Part shown: piece by piece, positions 1-11,517 of the stretch
Numbering within the stretch: position 1 is the stretch's first letter
Layout of the letters: each line of letters opens with the position of its first letter
Source: Candidula unifasciata
Taxonomy: Eukaryota; Mollusca; Gastropoda; Stylommatophora; Geomitridae
Direction: 5' to 3'
DNA length: 64,000 bases
Assembly: GCA_905116865.2 (NCBI GenBank)
Contig: CAJHNH020001145.1
Location: 291,656 to 355,655 of the forward strand
The notes under the pieces: generated by a model
The model's input: the letters and a program-made list of their open reading frames with translations, nothing else
The model's database searches: none
What the model was told of the DNA's origin: nothing
Program-made: the position numbers and the translations under genes

Positions 1-640
1 GTCCATAGAAGAAAGAAGTGTTTAAATGCACATGTAATGCTGCATGTGTGGGCAGAACAGATCGATTACTGGAGAAATGAGTTGCTGAATATATTCCACT
101 ATGGGTGGTACAAAACAATGCAAAACACCAACAACGTCTCAACAACAACGAATCAGGTGAAAAATCCGTCATCGGCAACAACGTGCCATCTTCTCAATTC
201 TAAGCATACGGTAAACAAAGACGATGCATTTCGAATTATTTACATTTCGGTCAAACGTAGATTACTGCGATACGCAGAAACGTCAGCGATCAGCCAGTTT
301 AATCCAGAATTATGCTGTCAGAATGAAATGCTCGTCAATTTGCCGTTACCCTGGTGAAACAGACAATGTGCAAATGTAGTCGATTTTGTGTTTCAGTTTA
401 AAGATTTCATTTATTATCTTTACTTTAATCAATTGTTACTGTACTATGCATCTAAGGACATACAGCAAAATATATATGGCAATAAATTGTGCAATCTATT
501 GTTTGTGTCTTCTTTGTTCAAATTCACAACGGGTAAACATTGCTTCGTATTTGTTATCGTTTGTTTCACATGAGATCTTTCTTAATCCCCATGCTACTTG
601 CTGTTTAGCAAGGACAACTAAAGTTATTTTATACTTGCAG
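1..640. other. 5' flank, no supported gene
   Basis: No recognisable protein or RNA gene. A 106-codon plus-strand open frame (37-357) has no family resemblance, repeats or membrane segment and no convincing splice context, so it is not called. The stretch is probably intron of the plus-strand gene whose exon begins at 641. Confidence 0.5.
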
Positions 641-822
641 ACATTGCCATCCGATGAGGATACAGACACAGACTCTATCAACTCGATCGGCTCGACACGG
701 ACATTGAAAGATGACTTGAACACTCTAAATGACGGGATACAGGCAGTAAAGATTGTCACAGACAGACCTTCGGGAATTAGTAGAGAACAGTTCTACAGAC
801 GTGCCAATACGGGGGGAAATCA
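641..822 (+). CDS. internal exon of unidentified plus-strand gene
   Basis: Putative exon of a gene whose 5' part lies outside the window. It follows an acceptor ending TTGCAG and stops at a donor reading CA|GTATGT, entering in phase 0 and leaving in phase 2. It encodes about 60 residues: an acidic cluster (DEDTDTD), then Ser/Thr/Asn-rich sequence, with no hydrophobic segment. The exit phase matches the exon at 2199. A shorter exon ending at 745 before GTAAAG is possible. Composition suggests a disordered cytosolic or nuclear region. The family is not recognised. Confidence 0.45.
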
Positions 823-886
823 GTATGTAATAGTTGCAGTCTCTGCAGCAGTAGTGTTTACAGTAGTTGAGTAGCAGATAAGATTA

Positions 887-956
887 TTATGGCCTAGAGA
901 GAATGAGGCACCTGGGTGTAACCAGAGGGTCTGGCCGGCTCACTACACTCAGACAA
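887..956 (-). repeat. fragment of interspersed LINE-end repeat (family C)
   Basis: This short block contains GAATGAGGCACCTGGGTGTA and a GGTCTGGCCGG core. The same block recurs at 13.6, 15.5, 18.3 and 50.9 kb, so it is a dispersed repeat. Longer copies of family C in this window lie next to RNase H-like LINE coding remnants. Confidence 0.6.
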
Positions 957-1894
957 TCATGATTTTTTCAAAATCACATTTGAAATTTATAAAATTGTGT
1001 CATCCCCTGCACGTAATGTACGGATATTTACGTAACACATACACACGTTATGAATTATATTATCACTTAACGTAACTAATTTAAAAAAAAAATTAGATTT
1101 CGAAAAAGAAAAAAAAAAGTTTATATCCTCATTAAAAGCTCGAGTTGTTTAACGATATATTAGTAATTTAACTGTAAGCATATATCACTATTATACTTCT
1201 GCTTATGGTGCTGTATATAGCTAGAATTGCTATATCTGCGCCATTTGCGTGAAACATTCGGTTTCAACCATCACACGATTAGTCGCCTTTTACGACATGA
1301 TAGTTAAAAAACATTTGGTCTATTATGTTATGTTTCCGCAAACAGGGCCCAGAACTGCTATACTGTACACATTGCAACTTTGAATCTGTTGATAAAAAAA
1401 GAAAAAAAAAACTGACAGTTGTCGAACAATATAGTTTGGAGTTTGAAAAACTGATCAACATCATGGCACACCGATAGTAAACCATTAATGCTACATTCTG
1501 CTAATGACTCAAGTCTGAGCCCGAAGAAGCTCACCACAGTGCACATGCTCTGTAGCACCGCCGAGGATCTTGAAATACCGTGAGTAGATTTTTAACTTCA
1601 AATGTTACCTAGACAGCGCCGTTAGGCTAATATTTTCGATTTCCAACTGAAAAGGTATTTTTTACGAGTGCAACAATGCACACGGGCGTCCGATCTCACT
1701 ACCCAGAGATCAGGGGGAATTGCTAGAAGTCCAAATCTACATAAAACAAGCCAGGTTCTTATAGGGGATTGAACCCTGAATCTCTATCACCATGCTCCGA
1801 GAGCACGCAGCCCTCTCTAAGAATGTAGCAATCACACTATTGTTATTACGTGTGAATTATTTTACCAAAATTTAACGTTTTGTCTGTGTACTCC
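957..1894. other. intronic sequence, nothing recognised
   Basis: AT-rich sequence between two exons of the plus-strand gene. Short minus-strand open frames at 1279-1558 overlap each other and look random. Confidence 0.5.
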
Positions 1895-2191
1895 TAGAGA
1901 TAGCGGCGTCCGTAGCATAGGCGTTGCGAGTCCGACTCTAATTCAACGTAACGCGATCGAAACTCACTGCTTGCTGCATGGATTTGTATCATGGTATGGG
2001 GCGTCGTACGTTGACCCAGCTTAAAATGGGTACCAGGATGTATGTCTTGGGGAAGTAAAGACGGCCGGCGTAATGATGACCACATTACCCACCTAGTGCC
2101 GATTGGTCTGTAAAAATATGGGTGCTTTTTCCATGTGCCGAATGCGCCTGAAAGGCATGAAAAGGGATATTTACCTTACTTTTTACTTTTA
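1895..2191 (+). mobile_element. tRNA-derived SINE, family 1
   Basis: A degenerate tRNA-like head (GCGTCCGTAGCATAGGCG with a weak B-box) is followed by the family body: a run like GACCCAGCTTAAAATGGGTACC, then GGGAAGTAAAG, GCCGGCGTAATG and a final TTTACTTTTACT. The same order recurs at 4976, 7746, 14224, 44623 and elsewhere. It ends next to the acceptor of the exon at 2199, so SINE sequence supplies that exon's polypyrimidine tract. Confidence 0.75.
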
Positions 2192-2198
2192 CTCCTAG

Positions 2199-2293
2199 AG
2201 ACAAGGTGACATCCGAAGACAGTGTTGGAAACTTAACAAGATCGACTGATAATGTCAGCGATCGAAAGGATCGCCATTTGGTAGAACATACAG
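2199..2293 (+). CDS. internal exon of unidentified plus-strand gene
   Basis: The exon lies between acceptor CTCCTAG and donor ACAG|GTAACG, entering in phase 2 and leaving in phase 1. The codon shared with the 641-822 exon (CA+A) reads Gln. It encodes about 31 residues of charged, Ser/Asp-rich sequence (motifs TSEDSVGN and DNVSDRKDRH). The next exon at 4579 prefers phase 2, so a small exon may be missing between them, or that exon may start at 4593. Confidence 0.45.
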
Positions 2294-2304
2294 GTAACGT
2301 CAAG

Positions 2305-2745
<441 letters not shown>

Positions 2746-3261
2746 ACACGTGCAGATTACAAGGAATAACATGCGTAAAGAAAACAATAACAATATAAAT
2801 AAGTATAAAAATCATAGAACTTCGTTAATGAATTTAAAATGAGGGCAGAAAAAAAAAGGAATGTCTGGGCAACGACTTTCATAAACTGTAATAAGACAGA
2901 GAAGATGGTGCTATATAGGACACTTTCTGACAATAAATGAACAGAATCCCCAAGAATGGGGAAAATGGATTGGGGAAGCAAAGACATCTATAAGAAAATT
3001 AGAGCGAACGTTGCTGATAGAAGCCAAAGGTGCATACTTGTACGTCAACAATTAGTCCACAGGTTGGTATATTTCGGTAAAGAATCGCATTCGTAGAATA
3101 TGTAACAACTTTCGATCGAGTAAATAGAAATAAATTATGATAGATACTAAAGGTTTACGAAACGAATATCTCATTATCTCAATGCAAGAGTTTATACATG
3201 AGCAGTCAAGGCGGAAGAACAAATAAATAAATCCAGCAAAGATGCAAAAAGCCAAACAATT
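2746..3261. other. intronic sequence, nothing recognised
   Basis: AT-rich, no open frame of interest on either strand. Confidence 0.5.
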
Positions 3262-3860
3262 TTGAAGTCAAATGGTACAAATTCTAAAATGGAATCATGT
3301 GAATATGAACATGAAATAACACCGTTCAACACAATTTTCCTATCAGCGCTATGCTATCAATGTCAAACATGGACACTGTCCTCAGAAGATGGAAGGAAAA
3401 AAGACGCGACAGAAATTACATGTTTATATACTGCGCTAGGTGTAACGAGGAACGATCGACTCAGGAGCGATGATATCAGGAGGAGAGAGGGCACTGAACC
3501 AACACTAGGCAGACAACAAATTAAATGTTTATATACTGAGCTAGGTGTAACGAGAAACGATCGACTCAGGAGCGATGATATCAGGAGGCGAGTCGGCACT
3601 GAACCAACACTAGGCAGACAACAAATTAAATGGTTTGGTCATGTAACAAGACTGGCATCAGATAGGGCACCACAGACAGCAATGTTATAAAGATGCAACG
3701 GTAACAGAGCCAATTGTCAAACATGCAGATACGGACCTCAGAAATATCGGAGACACTGAAAAGTACTTTATACAAAGTGAACAAAAAGGCCCGTTCCCGA
3801 GATCTGGTGCTGGCATGAGAGACATTCCGAGAGTAGGAAAAAGAAAAAGAAGATATTTCT
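3262..3860 (+). mobile_element. LINE reverse-transcriptase C-terminal remnant
   Basis: The plus frame reads a LINE-like tail: YQCQTW, then ALGVTRNDRLRSDDIRR and IKWFGHVTRL, the WFGH motif being typical of the region after the fingers/palm in non-LTR retrotransposons. A 35-codon segment is tandemly duplicated in frame at 3421-3630 (105 bp twice). The copy ends in a GAAAAAGAAAAAGAAG purine tail. A related copy is at 26485-26935. It is a dead fragment inside an intron. Confidence 0.65.
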
Positions 3861-4008
3861 ACATTTTCAAGAAGCACAAAAATATACATTTATTGAAATC
3901 TGCATTTATCTTACCTAATATAGGTATGCAGTCTTCTTTTAAAAGATCTTTATGTCTCATTTCGTCCCTTGTACACATAGATAAATCGTAATCTTCCTAA
4001 TCGTTAAT

Positions 4009-4083
4009 ATCATCATCATCATCATCATCATCATCATTATTATCATCATCATCATCATCATTATTATCATCATCATCATTATG
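4009..4083. repeat. (ATC)n microsatellite
   Basis: Nearly pure ATC repeats with ATT interruptions. Confidence 0.95.
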
Positions 4084-4351
4084 TAATGACTTCCTTTTCA
4101 AAATGGCGATAAGCTGTTTTTTTTTTTTTTTAAATTGTCGATGGCTGTGATTTCTCTCGGATTATTGTGTTTTTTTTTTATGATGGACTGCTCTTTTATT
4201 TACATATCCAACGAAGGATGCTATATGTATTTCCGTGAGAACAGCGAAGTTTGTGGTTGTGCTATGTTGGGGCAAGATAATGACAGATAGATTTGGCATC
4301 CTGGACCACGCTGCGTTCGCAGTATTTTGATCGCATTTTTTCACTGTCCCA

Positions 4352-4442
4352 GGAGTCAGCATCTCGCCAGCAGGAAGCTTAAACTGTCTAGAGTGCTAAC
4401 TCGAAAACGGCTGTCCCCTGAAACCGAATGTGTGAACCATTT
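4352..4442 (+). CDS. possible extra exon of plus-strand gene
   Basis: The segment has a good acceptor (TTTTTTCACTGTCCCAG) and a possible donor (TTG|GTTTGT). The only open frame is Arg/Lys/Leu-rich (SRKLKLSRVLTRKR). It needs phase 2 at entry, which does not fit the phase 1 exit of the 2199 exon, so its membership is doubtful. Confidence 0.2.
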
Positions 4443-4578
4443 GGTTTGTGTGTGTAGGTGTGTGTGTAAATGGGGGGGGGGGAGGGTAGGGCGGGATCGA
4501 AAAAAATGGTTTAGTAAATGACTTTTATAAACATCCTCATCATCATCAGCATTTACACTTACAAACATACCCTTACAG

Positions 4579-4907
4579 ATGTGTCTCCAGAGTTTACTCC
4601 TTTTCACTAATCCATATGGTTACCCGTCAACCAGGTGAAGGCTATGACCTAAGAAGTGTGGGCATCCAGACTTTGCAAAGTAGCAGAGCCAGCAGGCGCT
4701 ATTTCAAGAACAACGTCCCGATGGCTACATCCAACGCAAATAAGGAAAAGATAGAAGCTCTTCGCAAACGCAGCTCTAGTACCGGACCTAAAAGCCCCAG
4801 TGGCCCCAGCACAGGCGGGTCGGCGTCTGAAGTCTCATCATTTGTACTGGGATCGTCAGTGCAATTGTATGCTTCCTCTGGGATGGGGCACGCGAAGAAT
4901 TCTAGCG
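4579..4907 (+). CDS. large exon of unidentified plus-strand gene
   Basis: This is the largest supported exon of the plus-strand gene, entering in phase 2 after CCTTACAG (an alternative start at 4593 fits phase 1) and leaving in phase 1 at AGCG|GTAAGT. It encodes about 109 residues with GYDLRSVGIQ, SRASRRYF and a Lys/Arg-then-Ser/Pro/Gly stretch (ALRKRSSSTGPKSP), giving possible SP phosphorylation sites. Codon structure is open throughout and the exit phase matches the terminal exon at 9429. There is no signal peptide, membrane segment or recognised domain, so it is likely a disordered regulatory tail. Confidence 0.6.
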
Positions 4908-4975
4908 GTAAGTTCCCAAACCAAGTATGAAGGAATTAAACGTATATAAACCCTATGTAAATCACTTTTCGAGAA

Positions 4976-5250
4976 ATGGTGGCACAATGCGTAAGGCATT
5001 GATCTGTCGCACTGTGATTCGATTGATGAGTTTGCATTCTCCTATGAGAAGCGTTTTTTTTTTAATTTAAAAATGCACCTTGTCTCCAAAGTCGACCCAG
5101 TCTGAAATGTGTAAAAGGTATTTTTTATGGAGAGTTAAGGTAGCCAACATGATTTGACCAAATCATCCACCGAGTGCCGACTGACTTGTGCATGTATGGG
5201 CCTATCGTGCAGTCGTGCAGGGTTGCAAACCATTTCAGGCTAGACCTGTT
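4976..5250 (+). mobile_element. tRNA-derived SINE, family 1
   Basis: The copy has the family head (GGTGGCACAATGCGTAAGGC), a poor B-box, the GTCGACCCAGTCTGAAATG body and the CACCGAGTGCCGACTG end. It lies in the intron between the 4579 and 9429 exons. Confidence 0.7.
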
Positions 5251-5515
5251 CCCCTCATGTTGTTCCAGACAGCTGCTTTAGCACGTTCCTTTCAATTTTT
5301 TTTAAAAACAACAACATAATTTTTTTTTTAAATGTCAATGATTGAAATAAACAAAGATTTGAGGGAGAACGAATTACGGTAACCAGTATTGCCGTCATGA
5401 TTATTATAAGAAAACTGTACTGAAGGATTTGAAAAATGTCACTTATAAACGCCACATACAAGGGTGGTAAGTTTGAAGATAAAAGTGTGAGACTTTGACA
5501 TTAATCTCATTAACA

Positions 5516-6557
5516 TGGATATCCTCCTCGTGTAGCAGGTCCTTTGCAGAACGTCGCTCTTATCAGTCTGCCTGAAAGAAACTCAGTCTCTCGCCAGTTC
5601 TCCTGCCTCATGTACTTTCATACTCAATGAGTCACTTATATCCTGTGCCCATCTTCGTGTCGGTCGACCCCTGCCCCTCCTTCCTGGTACCATGCCTTCT
5701 GCTATAGTTTTTTCCAGTCCGTTGTGGCGCTTGATATGACCAAAATATTTCAGCTTCCGAGAAAGGATGCTGTTTATTAGCCAATCTTCCTTGATGTTTA
5801 GATCTTTAAAGATGTCAATATTTATCCTCTTCTTTGTCCACGATATTCTGAGAATCTTGCTATAACATTTCAGCTCAAAAGCCCCTAATCTCTTTCCTAA
5901 GAACTGAGAGATAGTCCACGACTCACGTCCGTATGTAGCCACAGGGAAGATGCGTGCTCTCAAAATTATAATTTTTATGACCTTGCTGGTGCTTAACCAT
6001 AGACTTTTAAGGCTGTTCAATCTTTGCATTGCTATGGCCATCCTCCATTTAATTTCTGTTGAACAATCTTCATTGCTGTTTATTATAGAGCCTAGATATT
6101 CAAAGTTTGTGACATTTTCAATGTTTTCACCATTTATCGTTATGGATAAAAGCAAATTAAATTACAAGCTAGCACATTCTGGAGGCATTGTAAACCATTT
6201 ATGGATGATACATCTCTAGAAACAACATATTTTATAGTGTTCTAGAACTAATTACGGGTTTTGCTTGGGATAATGAAAAATGTTTTATTCTCCCGTCTTC
6301 TACCACATATTGCTCTCCACAGCTGCCGTATATGTAGCAAAAACTATACGAAGGAGCGACTACAAGAGGAACCTTCTGTCTTAAAGTTTCTCTTTGACGT
6401 TGGCGTTTTCTCTGTAAATGTCCCATTTCAGTGCATTTTTGGTGATTCTGTGTTCGTTTCTGTTCAGAATTTTATGTAGCAAGTCATCTTTTAATTAAAT
6501 TCCATAATTTCGTAAAATTTTTCATAGATTGTCTCTATGGACTCTGTCAAAAGCTTT
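5516..6557 (-). mobile_element. LINE remnant, reverse transcriptase to 3' end
   Basis: On the minus strand, from 6557 downward, it reads AFDRVHRDNL (RT core) and after several stops a 190-codon open stretch (5583-6155). That stretch carries FEYLGSIINSNED, RARIFPVATYGRESW and RKLKYFGHI, then RRGRGRPTRRW, the usual C-terminal order of apurinic-endonuclease-type non-LTR elements. The 3' end carries a GTAGCAGGTCCTTTGCAGAACG block that recurs at 9.9 and 59.0 kb. Stop codons make it dead. Confidence 0.8.
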
Positions 6558-6632
6558 ATGTGGACTTTGAGAAAGCTTTTGACAGCGTCCATAGAGACAA
6601 TCTATAAAAAAAAATTTACGCATTATGGAATT
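6498..6632. repeat. 60-nt inverted repeat at head-to-head LINE junction
   Basis: The left arm (6498-6557) and right arm (6572-6632) are near-perfect reverse complements around a 14-nt loop. Both arms encode the same RT segment, KAFDSVHRDNL, on opposite strands. Confidence 0.85.
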
Positions 6633-7590
6633 CCAGAAAAAATAGTCAACATAACTGCTCTCTTCTATAAAGAATTTTCCTGCAGTATAAAAAATTACAA
6701 TACATCTTTCCCAGTAAAGACAGGTGTGAGACAGAGATATGTCATGTCATCTCTCCTCTTCAGCCTTGCGATTGATTGGATACTCAAGAACACAGTAGAC
6801 AGGACATTGAGAGGCATACGATAGACTCCATTTACCATCCTTGAGGACCTTGATTTTGCAGATGATATAGCACTCCTATCACATAAACATGAACATATAC
6901 AAGAAAAAAGTAACAGACCACAAAGCACAGCAGAAATGGTGGGACTGAGAATAAATACAAAGAAAAATAAGATCATGACAAGCAGTCCAAACCAACAACC
7001 AGTGACCATAAATAACCAAACTCTTGAAAATGTAGAACATTTCACATATCTTGGCAGTGTGGTGTCCCTACTGGGAGGGACAGAGAAAGACACACAGTCA
7101 CGTCTGAACAAAGCTAGAGCTGCTTTTGGAAGGATGAGGCAAATCTGGAAATCCAACAATTACTGCAGAGGAACGAAACTCCGACTCTACAAGAGCATCA
7201 TTTTGCCAGTTCTTCTTTATGGAGCGGAATGCTGGAGAATGACCAACAATGATGCACACAAGCTGCCCACCTTCCACCACACATGTCTACGTAGAATTAT
7301 CAAAATTTTCTGGCCAGATTCAATCTCAAACACTAAACTACTTCAAGTCACAAACCAAGAAACTTTTAGACAGTATGATAACCAAGAGAAGATAGAAATG
7401 GCTTGGCCACGTTTTGAGAATGAATCATGATATACCCGCCAAAACAGCTCTCACATGGACACCAGAGGGAAAGAGAAAACGAGGGCACCCAAAAACAACA
7501 TGGAGACGAACGATGGAAAGTGACCTGAGTGTGGCATTTTTGACATGGAAAACTGCACTGAAGATTGCACAGGACAGGAAAGCATAGAAA
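6558..7590 (+). mobile_element. LINE remnant, reverse transcriptase
   Basis: The plus-strand copy begins VDFEKAFDSVHRDNL and continues through YGIPEKIVN, a degraded GVRQ motif, then LDFADDIALL (catalytic A/FADD) and HFTYLGSVV, and ends LLYGAECW. At least one in-frame stop follows TLRGIR, and a frameshift follows NQETFRQYD. It differs from the minus-strand copy to its left, so two elements are juxtaposed head to head. It is an inactive fragment. Confidence 0.85.
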
Positions 7591-7745
7591 GTCCTCTCTG
7601 AACCCTCATGTGCCACTAGGCATAACGAGAAATGAAGTCATCTTTTACAAGGTGTGGAAGCTGGAATCTGAGTTAAGTCCCCCCCCCCCCCTTTTTTTTT
7701 CCCCCAGCCCGGATGAAGCGGTAGAAGCCTTCTGCAATAATTCTT

Positions 7746-8022
7746 GGAAGTCGCCTTAGCGTAGCGGCTAAAAGCTCGCCTGCGGATCGGAAGGTCGCGG
7801 GTTCACTCACTGGCAGAGCCAGACTTTTTTTTTCAAAAATGATTTTGGCTTCCAGGTAGACCCAGTCTTGAGTGGGTACCAGGTGCAGTCCTGGGAAGTA
7901 AAGGCAGCCGGTGTGATGCTGACGAGATCAGCCATCTTATGCCAGTTAGAGTATAAAATAGGTCTAGCCCTATATGCCCTATACGCCCTAAAAAGTGGAA
8001 AAAGGTCTTTTACTTTTTACAG
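7746..8022 (+). mobile_element. tRNA-derived SINE, family 1 (best-preserved head)
   Basis: The A-box-like TAGCGTAGCGGCTA is followed by GGTCGCGGGTTCACTC (B-box position). After these come GACCCAGTCTTGAGTGGGTA, GGGAAGTAAAGGCAGCCGG and the terminal CTTTTACTTTTT. This tRNA-like 5' end plus family body supports a polymerase III-type SINE. Confidence 0.8.
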
Positions 8023-8369
8023 TAATTCTGTCCATCGTGGGTGTTATCGACCCTTTTGGAGTTATATGGCAGTTGAGTGGGCGGTAGTGCCAAGAATAGA
8101 AAACGTAATTTTAGAAGGCTTCGACCGCTTCATCCGGGCCGTGACTCGGGGTTACAATTCACACTGTTGGCGTTCCCCCATATCTGACCGATAAAGTAAT
8201 CACATCCGCTTTGGCCCCAGCATTCCCAATGGGATCCTAGCGCCCACAGCGAAAACATTTGTCTAACTAAAACGGTAACTTAGTACTCCCTACATACACA
8301 AAATTGAGCACTTATGGGTAACACCTGTGTGCCATGATATTGATCATGTTAATAAATAATAAACAATAT

Positions 8370-8575
8370 TAGCGCCCTGTCAACAGACAGGATGGAGCTT
8401 CAAAGTAACGAAATTACGACCCACATGGGGACGAATGTTCCACTATCTCCAGTTGTAAGTGGCTCAACGCTGTCACATGCCTCATAACCTTCAGAATGTA
8501 AGACGGGCCTGCGTGCCCAATTCTTAACCCTTTAAAAATAAAGTTTGTTCGTTCGTTCGTTCGTTCGTTCGTTCC
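8370..8575 (+). mobile_element. retroposon 3' end with (TTCG)n tail
   Basis: The segment GAATGTAAGACGGGCCTGCG, then CCCTTTAAAAATAAAG, ends in (GTTC)n. The same 3' end with the same tetranucleotide tail occurs at 52318-52400, which identifies it as a transposable-element terminus with a microsatellite tail. Confidence 0.65.
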
Positions 8576-8790
8576 TCACTTCCTCTTTTACCGCTGTGTG
8601 TGTCGAGGGAGATATAAGGTTCTGTTTCTAGCTCTTCTGGCTGCCTCGACCATAGGCCCATCGTGCTGTTGTAGAGTTTCTCTGATGTTATCCTTCCATC
8701 TTGTTCTTGGTCTACCCCGTGCTCTACGTCGTTCTTCTCTTTCCATGTATGCTTTGTATGGTATGGTGTCACAAGGCATTCTCTCTAAGT
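8576..8790 (-). mobile_element. LINE C-terminal fragment
   Basis: On the minus strand it reads MEREERRRARGRPRTRWKDN and LQQHDGPMVEAARRAR. The RGRPRTRW signature is typical of the last 60 residues of several non-LTR ORF2 proteins. Related copies lie at 42530 and 55200. Confidence 0.7.
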
Positions 8791-8869
8791 GAGAGCCTCA
8801 TAACTAACTGCACATAACATACTGTTTTCAGCAAATGTGTTAGAAAGGGGAACTAAAAAACACCCTATA

Positions 8870-9092
8870 TTTCATCTCCAGTCCTCAGTTTCACATTTGT
8901 CTTCACGACTGCCGAATGTTTTAGTCGTTGCCCCTAAATGTACCCACAAACAGGCATTGTCTGTGATACGGGTGTAAAGTTCTGGTTGTTCGTCCATTTC
9001 TGGAAGGTTGTCTGGTTCAAATCTTGAGTGTTGCGTACAGATCTGGCTTAGTTGTATGAACACTGTTGGCTTCTTGTCTCCCAGTGGCACTT
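8870..9092 (-). mobile_element. SINE family 3 fragment
   Basis: The copy contains the family 3 blocks AAAGTTCTGGTTGTTCGTCC, CAGATCTGGCTTAGTTG and CTTCTTGTCTCCCAGTGG, in the same order as at 21650, 40830, 56300 and 63265. Confidence 0.65.
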
Positions 9093-9428
9093 AATCTTTG
9101 TGTAAAACATCCCTAATTAGCTGCCTTTTACAACAAGCCTTTTTAGGGAGTAGTAGGTATAATGTGTTCCCACCATGGGGCCCTAAAACCCAATCATGTC
9201 ATTAAAAATATGAAAAAATACATTTCTGGTCGCATACAGACAGTGGCACGAGAGTTACACCATAGAAAAGATTGAAATTTCGTCACGTAATATTTTCCTA
9301 GTCAGCAGTATAAATTGTACAGGCAAACTCTGTCGTTGATATGAAACAATATATTTTTTACAATTGGAAGTGTTTGAATGATCTCTTTTCAAACTATCAC
9401 AATTGTTATGCTGTTAATTTATCTCCAG

Positions 9429-9598
9429 CACACGCATCGAACTCACCAGCTACCATCAAGAGAACTCTTGCTTCAGGAGTCACAACTGTGATCAAGCCGA
9501 TAGAAAACGTATACCAGACCAGGCCGAGAGGACGGTCAGATCAAAGTAGAGGTCAGCGAGTCATTGCATTCACATCTACTGGACAAAGTCGCATGTGA
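9429..9598 (+). CDS. terminal exon of unidentified plus-strand gene
   Basis: The exon starts after acceptor TTTATCTCCAG, enters in phase 1 (matching the exit of the 4579-4907 exon) and ends at a TGA. It encodes 56 residues: ASNSPATIKRTLASGVTTV, then a basic RPRGRSDQSRGQR stretch, ending GQSRM. The Ser/Thr/Arg composition continues that of the upstream exon. No domain is recognised. The phase match plus continuous open frame is the main evidence. Confidence 0.6.
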
Positions 9599-10009
9599 TC
9601 ATTCATGAAGGTGGTTTGAAAACTGTTAAAGATGAGGCTGTCGTTTCGACGAGGTAGTTAAAAATATGTTCACAACTGAGTTTGACGTTCCGATATGGTG
9701 CTAACATTGTTTTAAACATCAAAACGGATGTCGTAATGTGATGTTAAACGTGTGTTAACAAAGGAAACTGACGCTGTGATAAAGTTAAGACGTTAAAAAA
9801 ATGAGACTAACTTTGTGAGTAGGGAATATTGCACATTATTTAATTCTGAAGGTCGTTCCATATCACTGAACTATTTCAGTATACGTGTCATCATCATCAT
9901 GTAGCAGGTCTTTTTCAAAACGTCGCTCTCATAACAGTATGCATGAAAGAAACAATACAAAATATTGATGTCAGGTTGTATATATGTATGTATGAATGTA
10001 TGTCGTATT
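9599..10009. other. 3' flank of plus-strand gene
   Basis: No further coding. A short LINE 3'-end fragment (CATCATGTAGCAGGTC) sits at 9892-9950, the same block as at 5530 and 59035. No convincing AATAAA close to the stop was found. Confidence 0.5.
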
Positions 10010-10215
10010 CCACCAGGACATCACACAAAGCGATAAAACACCCGGTGACATAAAGTGCAATTATGCGGATAAGGATCACCCGTTAAGAGGTCCCAGAAAC
10101 CTTGTTTAGCCGTTTTGCCACATTAATGGCCCGATTATATTTAGGACCCCCGGCAAAAGCCAAGGTGGGGATTCAAATAACTACAAATTATATTTCACGT
10201 AGGGACAAGTGTCTT
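10010..10215 (+). repeat. interspersed repeat, family F
   Basis: The blocks CCACCAGGACATCACACAAA, AAACACCCGGTGACA, GAGGTCCCAGAAACC and GCAAAAGCCAAGGTGGGG recur in reverse orientation at 24955-25200. A dispersed element is therefore present; no coding content or termini were identified. Confidence 0.65.
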
Positions 10216-10499
10216 GTGCTGTCAGGTTGAATGTATGATCGCACTGTAGCCGTTAACCAGAACTGGGTTAATGTCCACGATTAACAAACCTGACAACTAT
10301 TTGGTCAAACAGCAGTTAACGAGAAAAACACATACCTGGCTGAGTGCTTCAGCGTCAGAGCCAATCAATATATTTACAACACAGCACATAGATGATAACA
10401 AGTCGTAGTAAAAATGCACATTTCCCTACACAGTCACTCATTCAGCCTGCCAAGTTAAGATACATGGCAATAGAAATATGATAGTATTTCCAGAAGTAG

Positions 10500-10830
10500 C
10501 GTTTTTTTTTTTTTTCTTTGCGCTTCACTCTGAGGTGGTCATCTCCTGCATTAGGTTTCCCAGAAATTTCGATTTTTCATTGTATGCGGAACAGGCTATC
10601 AAAATAATAGCCTTTGCATCACTGCAGCCTGCAAATTAATTTTCCGAACAATCTCCTCACCTGTTCCAGTCATTGTATATTCTATGTTTTGCGTGCAACT
10701 AATTATTAGCCAAAGATCAAAGCAATTCACCGCCTTAAAAAATAGCAGCACCTGTACAATGGTGAATTATTAAAACCATAAGAACATGGAATTCTAATGC
10801 CACAGGCAAAAATGTATTTAACGTAGTTTT
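10500..10830 (-). pseudogene. decayed duplicate of tail-type terminal exon
   Basis: This is a diverged copy of the 12190-12510 segment. Read on the minus strand, the exon part reads YTMTGTGEEIV, then after a +1 frameshift AYNEKSKFLGNLMQEMT. The acceptor that ends ATACAG in the other copy is ATACAA here, so splicing into it should fail. It is interpreted as a dead duplicate of a cytoplasmic-tail exon. Confidence 0.5.
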
Positions 10831-11517
10831 ATTTCTTTTTTAAATTTCGTTTTGAAAGTACTGTACACTTAAACAAACCGTTATGAAAACGTTATACGTT
10901 CAAGATTGACATTTGCAAACTTGGTGCCTTTTTTTTTCTTTAATCACCTCTGTAGAAGCACACCTTACCCGCACAGGACAGCACTTGAATCGAGTAGACC
11001 GTGGTGTGGTTTTTACACATTGGTCATTTATAAGTTCTCCGGATGATACACTGGGTATCCAGAACTAGCCCTATTGGTCTGCGATCTGGAAAAATATTAG
11101 TGCCGTCTCAGGGATGATCACACTGCAAGTAACAAAGACTGGCTGATTATGCATCACTTTGTGGCGAATTTTTTAGTGGCGACGGGTCCTTTGGGAACTA
11201 GTAAGTAGTGCCAAGGCACACATAGATCATTATAGTCTGAGAAAAATGAAAGAATGAGGGTGCTGGGAGTGATCAGATTATCTGGCCGACACTCAACACT
11301 CAAGAAAAAGTGTGTTTGTGTAGGGGTGGGGGGTACACAATCCTACTGTTAAAGTCACCGTCGCACTTGGATCTCTGCTCTTGCTCGTGAAGAAAAGAAC
11401 GGAGAGCGTATGGGAATGTCCCGAGTGTTGTGATGCCGATGATTAACTTAACATTTAACGTTAAACATTCAGGTGACCGTCTAGAGTGGGAAACACCGAT
11501 ATAAAAGAATACACTGT
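10831..11517. other. no gene recognised
   Basis: Low-complexity and unique sequence without supported coding content. Confidence 0.5.

Noticed and set aside
37..357. 106-codon frame as first exon of the plus-strand gene
   Set aside because: No signal, domain or donor in phase with the 641 exon.
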